Shown: positions 46,499 to 56,428 of the stretch, in pieces
Layout of the letters: each line of letters begins with the position of its first letter
Position numbering within the stretch: position 1 is the stretch's first letter
NCBI GenBank assembly: GCA_965644295.1
Contig: CBFFRP010000370.1
Span: 178,881 to 242,880 of the forward strand
DNA from: Paraphysomonas bandaiensis
Lineage: Eukaryota > Chrysophyceae
Direction: 5' to 3'
Length of the DNA: 64,000 bases
Made by a program: the position numbers and the translations under genes
Notes under the pieces: generated by a model
Told to the model about the DNA's origin: nothing
Database searches by the model: none
Seen by the model: the letters and a program-made list of their open reading frames with translations, nothing else

Positions 46499-48074
46499 AT
46501 GACTACGGTCTCGCTGCATGGAGAGGAATGGGCGCATCGGTCCATTCCACACCCACACAGTCGCCACCCACTTGATACCCTGGCATCGTTACACAGTGAG
46601 GATATCGCAAGGCCACACACCATGTAGATATTTACCTCTAATACCGGGCATCCTCCGTGCAGAGAGAGATAATCAAGTGTCAGATTAGGAGTCTGCGAGT
46701 AAAATAATACTGCCTGTAGCCTATGTGGCTTCACCAGCATTCCGCTCCTGAGAAATGTCAGCGCGACTCAGATATCAGACTAAACTGATTACCCACCCGC
46801 AGACTTTTGCTGCCTCCATCCCAGCGCTATCAAAAAAAACACAGATACTGAGAATACAGTAATCATTACTGTCAATGAGCCCACCTCACTCTTAACGCAT
46901 CGGTTTCGTTTGTTCTACGTCTTCTCCGTCCACCATCAGCTTCACTCTGTTCCCACCACTCCTCCGCCATCGGAAACGTCGTCTCCCCGCCCCTCGAAGT
47001 GTCTGTGAGATAAAATAAAACCGTTGCAAACCTGTTGGTTCCACTATCTGAAAATAGTTTAGTGTTCAGTCCAAGGCACAGCCGCGGAACCAACCGGCAA
47101 TATCCCAGTCGTGGTCCGCAAACTCTTCAGAATGTGGTGTGGGCGTGTGATAGTCTGACAGACATTGTGAGATGAAACAGACTTGAATTGTGTAGCATAT
47201 ACCATGATGTAAATTGTAGTACTCCCCCGAACCGTAACGAAGGATCTGAATCGGACCAACCCAGGTGTCATCGTACTGATGTATGCGTAACAACTCGAAA
47301 CATCGCTTCCGCAGAGTCAATGAGACCTGATAAAGCAAACAATTATGCTAATACAATCCGAACTAAACTCAAACCTCGGAGGTGTCATCCCATGCATTCT
47401 GGCTCGTTCGTATTGAAGTGACGCTTCTTGTTGTCCCAGTCACGGACCTGGATAGGCGATCATCCTCGTCCGTTATGGACAGCGCATGTTCCACTAACTC
47501 AGTAGCTTCACTATCGGATATGAGGTGCTCCACTGAGAATACTCTTGGAGACTGTGATAGAGTGATTAGCTCAACGGGACCCACCGATCCTTGTGATACA
47601 CTGATACCGGACACTTCCACACGATGCCCAAGCTCGAACGATGGCCATATGAACAGCCTGCCTTCTTCGACCAGCACCACAGAAGTGTTTGCAGTTATAT
47701 CGTGACAGCTGATGTCATCCAATCGCTCTCCGCTGACAGTATACAGCTGCGTATAAGTGACATGATATGATACAGGCGTCTCTACAAGATACGGACGCAC
47801 CCTCCCCTTCCCATAAGACAGATTAGAGGCGTGTAAGATGTACTCAGAGGGGCTCTTGAATGAGAGGCACTCATCAGAGTCGAACAGAGCGACTGCTTCT
47901 GTGTACCTCCACTCTCCATTAGAGTATACGGGGATCTACATACACAACTATGAGCACATACATACATACATATCACTCACAAGCAGCAGATAACAACACA
48001 ACAACACTCACATATTTCACACTCTTATCTCCGCATATGAGTGAGAGACAACAGAGGAAAGCACACCAGCGCAT
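46089..48074 (-). CDS. Prolyl 4-hydroxylase-like 2OG-Fe(II) dioxygenase with extra C-terminal domain
   Basis: Proposed CDS is complement(join(46089..46289, 46340..46579, 46636..46747, 46797..46826, 46885..47047, 47080..47154, 47203..47326, 47375..47935, 48012..48074)), 522 codons in phase. Exon 1 encodes a signal peptide (MRWCAFLCCLSLICG). About 185 residues of unknown type precede the P4Hc domain: QILRYGSGEYYNLHHD, with the metal HxD motif completed across an intron, then NRFATVLFYLTDTSRGGETTFP, the second metal His in LSLHGGCPV, and GIKWVATVWVW with the 2OG-binding Lys. The enzyme would hydroxylate Pro in the ER lumen. About 140 residues follow that are not part of usual P4H enzymes and lie in the duplicated segment. 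The donor at 47079 is weak. Confidence 0.85.
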
Positions 48075-48922
48075 GGGCAGTATCTCTACCCTAACACAGT
48101 GGTGTTGAGATTATAACTCGCCCTGTATGCAGTACACTGAGAAGAGAGGCATGTATGCGCCGTACGTCTCTGCCTATACGTCCCGGTAGTCCGTCCCCCG
48201 TATACGGTATACATGTACAGTCAGTTCTCGATATCTGGATTTTTAAACAAAAACTGTCTTTTTTATAAATAAACCTGGGTTTTTTAATGGTAAAAATGTC
48301 CGTTATTGGAAAATTGTAACCCTATGGTACAATCCATTGACGATACAACCATAGCTGTACATGTGCATGGTGCTCCACCCCATCCACTGCAACTGTTCAT
48401 ACTGTATGCGTAAAGTCAATCGACAGTAATTGCTTTTGACAAGTGGCAGCAGACGGCCATTGTTGTAAAAACCCTTGTAGCAACATGCACAGAGTAAGCC
48501 CTCAGTGTATACTCTCTTCTATACGTAACACCTATATGCTGATCAATGCATAATATACTAACTTCTATCTTAGACAGTCACGGTATTACATAGCTACAGC
48601 ACTTTAGTTTATCTCATATATCTCATATATTTTATATAAATTTATATGATGCGGTCTTTAACTATTGTATTCTTCACTAACGGCTATAATTCAAAAACCA
48701 TGTACTACAGCGTTTAAAACGGCTTACCTACTTTCTACTTGTTAGCAAAATTTCTCTGATGACATCCTTCTGACCTTTTTTGGCTCTCTCCCGGACACAT
48801 TTTTCGATTCCTCTCATATATAATATAACTTTATACATAGTTGTTGGGCAAAGAAAAATCTAGTTTCTGCTCCATATCAGGCTTGCGTAATGCGTAACAA
48901 TTAATTGGTTTTAAAAGTGTTA
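48075..48922. other. Intergenic 5' of the prolyl-hydroxylase-like gene, no gene seen
   Basis: AT-rich sequence with a few GTAT/GTAC short tracts close to the start at 48074. No supportable gene. Confidence 0.5.
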
Positions 48923-49786
48923 ATTTCAATCAGGGCTAGGAAACAATATATTGCAATACTATTGTTAGAGAGCGTTCAATCAATACTATTGATGGAGATT
49001 TTAAACAGGCCCAACAATACAATTACAATATATTGCAATACTATTGTTAGAGAGCGTTCAATCAATACTATTGATGGAGATTTTAAACAGGCCCAACAAT
49101 ACAATTTCAATATATTGCAATATATTAGTATGACTAATCAGTAAGTAAACACATCCGTAGATTCTATTTTTAGTATTAGTCATTAAGATCACATGACAAC
49201 CAAACCAACAACTGCTTATAGCTACTAAAAGTCCACCTCGTCCTCATCCTCTGAGCCATTATCGGTGACGTCAACATCATCATATTCATTAACAGAATTT
49301 ATTGAAATATGCTAGTATTCGGCCACAACTGTCGAATCGCCTTCAGAAACAACAACATATTAAGTAGGATGGATACTTTTGCGAAACACTGATATAATAT
49401 GTTTAGCTGCGCTGAACAGACGCTCCCATGTATTGAAAGTACATACCAGGGCCTGGTAACCGTTAATGACCCGTGGACCTGTACGCTTCTTAAGTTTTTG
49501 AGCTGACTGAAGATTTTTATTCGCATAGTCAACATCAGTTTCATCATCCTTTGTAATGTTGTAATCAATTTCTCGGTTATTTATATCCATTTTGCACCCT
49601 ACAGTTGAGAATCTTCTCTTATATGACTATCATAATATTGATCGCAATATATTGCAATATATCGTGAGATACTTTAACAGAAACAATATTGATGGGATTT
49701 TTGGCCGGTCGACCAATCAATATATTTACAATATATTGTGCAATGTATTGCAATTCAATATATTGTTTCCTAGCCCTGATTTCAAT
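48923..49786. mobile_element. hAT-type element with 8-bp target-site duplication
   Basis: The element proper is 48931-49778 (848 bp). It begins CAGGGCTAGGAAACAATATA and ends with the near-perfect inverted TATATTGTTTCCTAGCCCTG. It is flanked on both sides by the identical 8-bp sequence ATTTCAAT, and 8-bp duplications are the hallmark of hAT transposons. Inside, an 80-bp block with CAATATATTGCAATACTATTG is repeated in tandem (48946-49110), and related palindromic motifs lie near the right end. The minus strand holds a decayed fragment of a hAT transposase C terminus, so the copy is non-autonomous. Confidence 0.9.
49290..49590 (-). pseudogene. hAT transposase C-terminal remnant
   Basis: The frame reads TWERLFSAAKHI, then RKSIHPT, and after a one-base shift LNMLLFLKAIRQLW. 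This is the usual end of hAT transposases (ERLFSxAK ... RxxMxPxxLExLLFLKxNxxLW). The frameshift near 49375 and the missing upstream part show it is dead. It lies inside the element bounded by the ATTTCAAT duplication. Confidence 0.75.
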
Positions 49787-50299
49787 TATTATTATTGGTA
49801 AATGTTGCCAATTAATTGCAATTAATTGGCTGGCTGAATTATATATAGCATCTAGCATCTTACGATATCTAGCTACTGGTCTTAGCTACTTATCATTTTA
49901 TTAATCTTAATTAGGGTTAGTATACACTTTTACCACGGCATGCAAGAGTAATATATCGTGTCAAATATCGTTGGCAAATAACAAGTAGCGCACCTTCATA
50001 ACGATCGTCTAGATACATAACATATATAATGTGATAGCATATTGAACTGCTTCGAAATATTCAAGTATAGTAGTGTAAATGACGTTATAAGTGTATTCGT
50101 TAGGTATCACTATCAGAGGAAGAGAAGTATGTGTTTGTGCAAGAATACCTTAATACAGATGATCCGTAGGGTGCGTGTACAACTATAATGGACTAGAAGC
50201 ATTGGATAGCCATATACATATCATTCTTTTTTATTCAACAGGATGGCATCGAATGAACAAATTTGATGATTTAAATCGTCAGTACCCTGGGATGATATT

Positions 50300-50640
50300 T
50301 CACCTCGGTGCAGACGCGAAAATTGTTCACAACGAGACTTCGAGAGAGTAGTAGTCAAAATTCAGCGCGGTAGGGAAGAGGAACTGAACCACGCTGAAAA
50401 AACACAGATGCGACGCTTTTTGATAAAAGATGTACCTGCACACGAAGGTTAACTTGATGAAGAGAAAGATGACGAGGGGGAAGATGAGGCCATTCGTTTA
50501 CTTAAAGACAACCGAAAGCGCCAAAAAGCACGTATCAAACTTCCAATACGATATCGTTGCATGAAGTACTTGTATAGCACTACCAACATGTTTGTGAGAG
50601 GTTTTTTAGCAGAGCTCAGATTGTCATGACTAGATTTTCG
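50300..50640 (+). pseudogene. Second decayed hAT-like transposase fragment
   Basis: One frame reads RVVVKIQRGREEELNHAEKT, then MRRFLIKDVPAHEG and a stop. After a break it continues as a Glu/Asp-rich linker, LLKDNRKRQKARI and a STTNMFVR segment. The order (EEEL ... AEK ... RFL ... TSN-x-VER) matches the spacer and dimerisation region of some protist hAT transposases. At least one stop and the missing catalytic part make it a remnant. ATTAATTGGCAAT-like repeats occur at 49799-49830 and 50767-50870 on both sides. Confidence 0.5.
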
Positions 50641-51227
50641 CAAGCGAATGACACTTAGACACCTTGAAATTAATAATGTTGAGTTTTCTGGGTGAAAATG
50701 TTAATGTTTCTTTGAGATGAGATTATAATTCAGAAAGTTATTCTAGAATCTATTAATAGAATTAAAGGTAATTAATTGGCAATCATTGCCAATAATTGGA
50801 TGCTTGATTAATAAAATTGCAATAATTATTGTTGGACACCTGTCACCAATTAATTGCCAATTAAAATTTGTTACACAAGCCTGCTCCATATACACATCAG
50901 ATGAGCACCCATATTTAAAATCAAGTCAAGTGTACAAGTATCATAATAGAACAGTGCTACGCTTTATCTCACAGAAGAAGCAACAGTGTTAGACGCCCTA
51001 CCTCTATCCATATCCTTGCATTTCTTGATTGCCCCGCCTTTGTTGTACTTTCTTCTATAGACATCATATTATTGAGACTTCAAGAAGGGCCTGTTCGCCT
51101 GTTCGACTTCGAGCACTTTTCTCTTAAATAGAGCAAGTCGGCCTCCTCCACTCTTTTGCTTCATCAGAGTGGTTTATTTGTATTTAGTTCCTATGATCAG
51201 TGCTACACAGCTTAAGCTGCTATATAT

Positions 51228-53238
51228 TGAATGTCTGATTATTTAGCAATAGGCGTTGAAAGCCTGCACCAATTAGTGGCTAGAAGAATGCTAGTCATAC
51301 TAGTTAGACTACTACCCGTAACTAATCAATACAAACTCTTTTATCCTACTATTTAACGCTACAGAAGCTGCTTGTGCGTCGCCGCAAGCACCAAGGTGCA
51401 ACCACTTCCGTTCTTAGTGTGTGTTATGAGGCTCGCCATGATCGTGTGTCCTGGGACTCACCGGCGCGTGTGATCTGGAGGTCTCCTCTTGGGATGAGAC
51501 TCCACTCGCTATATGATAGATAGCCTTATGTACCTCACGGGGACTGACTTATTAGCCTTATGGCAGTTAGGGGAAACAGTAATATGCCCTTCTGAGATTG
51601 GCGATCTGGTGGCCTTCCTTTAGGCATTGTTCCAAGTGGCTCGGAGGTATGTGGATGAAGGTCTTGCAAAAGGTTATGGCCTACTGTGAAGAAGCGTCGA
51701 AATCGGCTCTTTTGCTGTCTTAGCCAGCGGTAGAGAACACATGCAAGAGGGTGTATAGCTGTACAGGGGTGGGATGTGAGGGTCATCCGGTGTGTCCAGC
51801 TACAGGGAGTCGAGAGGGAGTGTGATGGTGCAAGAGAGGCAACATCTGATTGAGGGGAGTGAGACTGCGCAACAGAACAAGAGTCACTGAGGTCGAGTAC
51901 TCTGATAGACCTATGCACGAGATGATCGTGATGATGATGATGGTCTGGAGGAGACACTCGGACGTCCTCAGCTGCTCTTGTTAGTGTCTGTGTTGGTGCA
52001 GGGGGGTACAGACTGAGGCATAGAGAGTGTGTGTAAGGAAGATGACGGCAAGGTATCAGAGACGAAGGGAGGGGAGATGGTTTGTCTGGGGGTTTTCTAG
52101 GAGGAGGTAGAGTGTACTGTGTGTGTGTATGACACTGCAGTGGTGTTATGAGTGTGTTGGACAGAGAGAGAGAGCTGGTGATGTGTCCAACAGTACAGGT
52201 AGACAGGTACATGGACATGGTGATGTGTCCAACAGTACAGGTATACAGGTACATGGACATGGTGATGTGTCCAGCAGTACAGGTAGACAGGTACATGGAC
52301 ATGGTGATGTGTCCAACAGCAGTAGAGGTATACACGGAATGGTATACATCCTGTAGGACACAGTAGTACAGTAGTCGAGTATACCGTATGGAATACAGTG
52401 TCTATCCAATGAGATGGATGGGCTGTGGGGGTGATAGGTGAACAGGGTGAGGGGGTAGCCTGCTGGGTGGATGGACCACAGACAAACCATGTTGGGTTGG
52501 GTTGAGTGGGCGGCAGAAGGCAGCCCTGTTGCACAGTTGAGAGGGATCGAGAGTATTCAGTGATTGCATAGGGGGTCCATGGGGGTCGTTTTCGTGAGCC
52601 TGCTCGCACGAGCCATGTTCTGAGAGGTTGTAGCCGTAGAAAGCGATGGGTGAGACGAAGTTGTCTGCTGAGGGGATAGCACATAGGTGCGGTCAGCGCT
52701 GCATTGGTGCAGGCACGTGGTTTAACTGAAGTAGTTGAGTAGGGTGAAGGTTGCAAGGCCAGGCAGGGGGGCTTGGAGCGTGTACAACATGGTGTGACAG
52801 GTAATTTGTCAGAAGCGTGGTGGTCAACAAAATGCAGCAGTAAGGGAGTGTAAAAGGCCCTGGGCACACTGATGTGACTCAGCCACGGTCTCAATAGAGA
52901 CATTGGGCTTGGAGCTGGTTAATAGGGTGAAACTTTATGTTGGACTGTATTTGCCATCGTAGGGCAGAGAATATCTCTTAAGCTGCTGTTAACAAGCATC
53001 GGGGAATGGGCCCAGCTCAAAGTCATCCATGGTACTGGGCTGCCAAAAGTCAAGCATGGGCTGTTCAGCTAAAGGAAAGAGAGAGTGAAAGTGGTTGCAC
53101 CTTGGTGCTGGCGGTGACGCACAAGCAGCTTTCGTAGCGCCAAATAGTAGGATATCAGAGTTAAGCACTAGGTAGATAAATTGTTTAGCTATATTAGTTC
53201 TGACTTTTACACGCCTATTGCTAATAATCAGACATTCA
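51228..53238. mobile_element. 2.0-kb element with long inverted ends (interspersed family)
   Basis: The ends read TGAATGTCTGATTATTTAGC on the left and, inverted, TGAATGTCTGATTATTAGCA on the right. The two about 190-bp ends share an outer 25-bp block and an inner about 70-bp block including CTACTATTTAACGCTAC and GTGCGTC-CCGC-GCACCAAGGTG, with a diverged middle. Copies or ends of the family occur at 2800-3025, 28770-28895 and 28970-29655. The interior has no recognisable transposase and contains a 42-bp minisatellite. I see no clear target duplication. It looks like a non-autonomous DNA transposon. Confidence 0.72.
52178..52331. repeat. 42-bp minisatellite inside the 2-kb element
   Basis: About 3.7 units of GTGATGTGTCCAACAGTACA followed by GGTAGACAGGTACATGGACATG, with small differences (AACAG/AGCAG, TAGAC/TATAC). 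The period of 42 keeps frames open on the minus strand. Confidence 0.85.
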
Positions 53239-53541
53239 TTACTGCAGAGATCCTTCTTAGATTTATGTGATAGCAAACCTCGAATTATATTAAATACCTA
53301 AACTAAACCACATACCCATACATATATTATCGACTACAAGAAGCATTAAAATTATTACCCATAATATAATGCTATAACTACCTTTGTGTTTTCAAAACAG
53401 TAACATTAGTCCAGCTAACACTACAAATTATCCAAATATATGATAATTTAAATTCAATAGCCAATACCCAGCAACAATCACAGATATCACGTAATACAGT
53501 CCCATTTGATAAAAACGCAAGGTGCAACCCGACAGTGGTGC
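53239..53541. other. Intergenic, AT-rich, no gene seen
   Basis: 303 bp of AT-rich sequence between the end of the 2-kb element and the stop codon of the MscS-like gene. Nothing recognisable. Confidence 0.5.
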
Positions 53542-56004
53542 TTACAAAGACTTCTTCAAAGATGACTGCAACTCCTCCCCGGCTTGCGTGTACAGAAAAC
53601 TGTCATCGCTTCTCTGCTTTACCGAGTACTCCACAGGTTCTGTCAATTTCATGAACTTGATTCCAAGGTCTTTCTGAATGGCTCTAAATTTCTCCCACAG
53701 AGCAGTCCGCGCATTTAGCGTTCGTACCACCTGGAAGGATCACACCAGCGAAATTAACAATACTGATATAAATATCACATCCACTGACCTCTCCCCACCC
53801 GCCCATGTGAGAAGCCCAAACTGAATACTTTATAACATTCTTCGGAACATCCAATCCCACACAATATATATCCACCTCCTGCTCATGTGTCAGATTATAT
53901 GCATACAACATCAGCAACTGTAGTATACACCACCTTCCACTCGCCCTTCTTTTCAACTAGCAAATAGTGTTTCATATTTCGGAAAAAGTCATCAATAACG
54001 CTCTGATAAAAAGTAATAACACGTTTGCAGCAAATACCAAAGTCAATATGCACCTGAGGGCAACAAAGGGGACCATCTGAGCAGAACTCAATGTTGAGCT
54101 CAAACGTCGCGTTATGACTCTCATGAAGATTAATGATTCTCTCATGGAAAAGTACGTGGTTGGGAATGACAAGCTGCAAACACGATTAGGAAAACATATA
54201 TGTCCAAGAACTACATGCCTTCTCATTGAAAATACTGATCATTGTGGTGTAGAAAAGACTGATCGAGGCGATATTGCCTTTGGTTTGTGTACCAGACCCA
54301 TACCCTATGATCACTCTGTTGCCGACATCATATGGAATTAGGAAGAGGACAAACGCCAGAGAGAGGAATGTATTACTAATTATTGGTGCAAAGGCAAAGG
54401 AAAGTCCAAAAAGTATGGTGAGCATAGGTGCCAGCACCTGCAGTGTATCAATTCGCAATACAATCTGCCCAAGGAGAAACACCAATACCCAGAATACTAC
54501 GTTCACGATACCAAGAACCGACTGGTTGAGGCCTTGCAGATCAGAGAATGATCCCGAGGCGTATTTGACAGTCTTATAAAGTTGCATCACCCCCCACATT
54601 ATTTTCGCCTGCGTAATAGGGATGTCATCAGTTTCAGATTCACATCCAAACATAGCAAGGGTCCGCGGGATGAGATCTGCCTGCACCGCTGGGGAGAGAG
54701 ATTCGTCGTCATAGGAGCGCACTGCCTGACAGAGACTCGTCGCAGTAACAGGAATCGTGCCCCCACAACTAACGTGCAAGTACAGCCTCCGTGCAAATGA
54801 GGCTGCGTGCTTCTTATTGCGAATAGTTACCTCGCCGGCGGAGGTATGGATATGCAACATGCTATGGTTCAGTATGTTAATCCGCTTCCAGAAAGCGTTA
54901 CGCTCTCTCCTAGCCAATTCAACTTCTCCCTCATCATCAAGCACAACCCCACCCTCTGAAATGTCATCCGCAGCTTCTTCTTCTTCTTTAGCTGATGCTC
55001 TTACGATCTCAGCAAAAACATTCCGCATCCTGTCTTTCCTTGACATAGGGGCCCCGGAAGAGGCATTTGAGGTTCCAGTGGTATTGGTGGGCACTCGTTC
55101 TACAGTCCGCCGCTGCATGGGCGACACTACTCCAGTCCCCCCGTCTGATCCGGGGGATGGCTCGCGTCGCACCACTCTGGGACGAAAGGTAGTAGATGAA
55201 GCGAGCGAAGACAGAACCGTCTGACTGCTTTCGATACCCACCAACTTGTCCCGCAATCGCTCCTCAAGCAACTTCAGGTAATATTTCCTAAGGTGATATC
55301 TTTTCAGAGAGAAAATAACCAGTACAGATACCAAAACAGTGGCCTGTGCACCAATATCAGAACAATAAAGCAGTCTACAAATTCTGAGGAAAGCGTACCA
55401 TATTGTCCCAGTCAGCACTGATATCAGGCAGTTTCATGTCCTTGAACAGGTTTATAATTATAACAATGGTCATCATATGTCCAAGTGGCCCATCAAGAGA
55501 GCGAAGACAATACAATGTATCATACTGACCACTCCAAACACTTTCAATTACAAAGAAGAAAACATTCTCCGCAACAGAGGTGGATGCGTTTATGCCAATC
55601 GTGACACTCACAAAGTAAATCCACTCATCTGTGCTGAGATCCAGAAGGCGCTTGGAGTCAAACTGACCACCTGAGGACAGGAGGAGCAGCAGGAGGGGTA
55701 GAATGATGCAGTACCATCTGAGTCTCTTATACACATCTCGACACACGGGTTTACAGAGCTTACTGAGAGAGAGGCACTTGCTGAGAGCCGACTCCACGTT
55801 AAGATTACTGAACGGAGAGTCCGTTAGCCCCAACACTGACTGATAAGAGTCCTTTGAGCTCTCTTTTAATATGTTCTTCTCGATATCATGAACGACCAGC
55901 TCCTCCATCTCCTCCTCTGAATGAACGCGACTGTGAAGGTGACTCTGACTGTCTTCTGATCGCGGAGACACTTCAGGTGATGGATCAGCCGATAACAGTT
56001 CCAT
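53542..56004 (-). CDS. MscS-like mechanosensitive channel
   Basis: Proposed CDS is complement(join(53542..53730, 53789..53878, 53934..54173, 54219..55343, 55399..56004)), 749 codons in phase. An acidic cytosolic N terminus (Ser/Glu-rich) is followed by membrane segments around residues 100-240, then a cytosolic loop of about 200 residues with EF-like but unproven acidic parts. The conserved channel core comes next: a pore-lining helix region ending in LTILFGLSFAFAPIISNTF, then FVLFLIPYDVGNRVIIGYG and ASISLFYTTMISIFNEK LVIPNHVLF, the MscS beta domain. The layout matches plant and fungal MSL-type proteins, which release ions on membrane stretch. Intron 54174-54218 looks like a GC-AG intron. The gene is divergent from the nucleotidase-like gene. 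Confidence 0.85.
54174..54218 (-). other. Probable GC-AG intron in the MscS-like gene
   Basis: On the minus strand the exon ends AATGAGAAG and the intron begins GCATGT; the next exon starts CTTGTCATTCCC after GCAG. This joins IFNEK to LVIPNHVLF in phase 0, as MscS proteins require. The only nearby GT (GTAGTT, four bases later) would shift the frame. Confidence 0.65.
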
Positions 56005-56428
56005 AGTGCTCTACTGCTACAGCTGTAAGTCAGTTTAACCCGCAGAGAGTGTTGAGAGTCCACTCAACTCCATCGTGACGTATCATATCCGAATATCATA
56101 TCACACACACACACTGCTATGCACGTACACGTACATGGACATGTACAGTACACAGACTACACACGCTAGCGCATGGATGCATCATAAACCAACCACACAG
56201 AACACGCACCAGTAGAAGTCACTCATGCATGCACGAGCTGTATCTACTCTGTATTCCTATTGTACTCTGTCCTGTATTAGCAGAACATATACAGCAGTAT
56301 ACGGTATAGATGTGTGTATATATGTATATGAGCACTCTGAATATATACACATACAAACATACATACATGCATGTGACGAGAGCACTTTGATTCGCTGATG
56401 AGTTCCACACATCACAGACTGAACATTG
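56005..56428. promoter_or_regulatory. Divergent region MscS-like / nucleotidase-like genes
   Basis: 424 bp with CA-rich and TATA/CATA tracts (56100-56120, 56300-56370). No protein-like frame. It probably contains both promoters. Confidence 0.45.

Noticed and set aside
52097-52903. 268-codon minus-strand frame
   Set aside because: It crosses the 42-bp minisatellite inside the 2-kb element, has biased Pro/Ser/Thr/Cys composition, and no recognised domain or second copy to support it.
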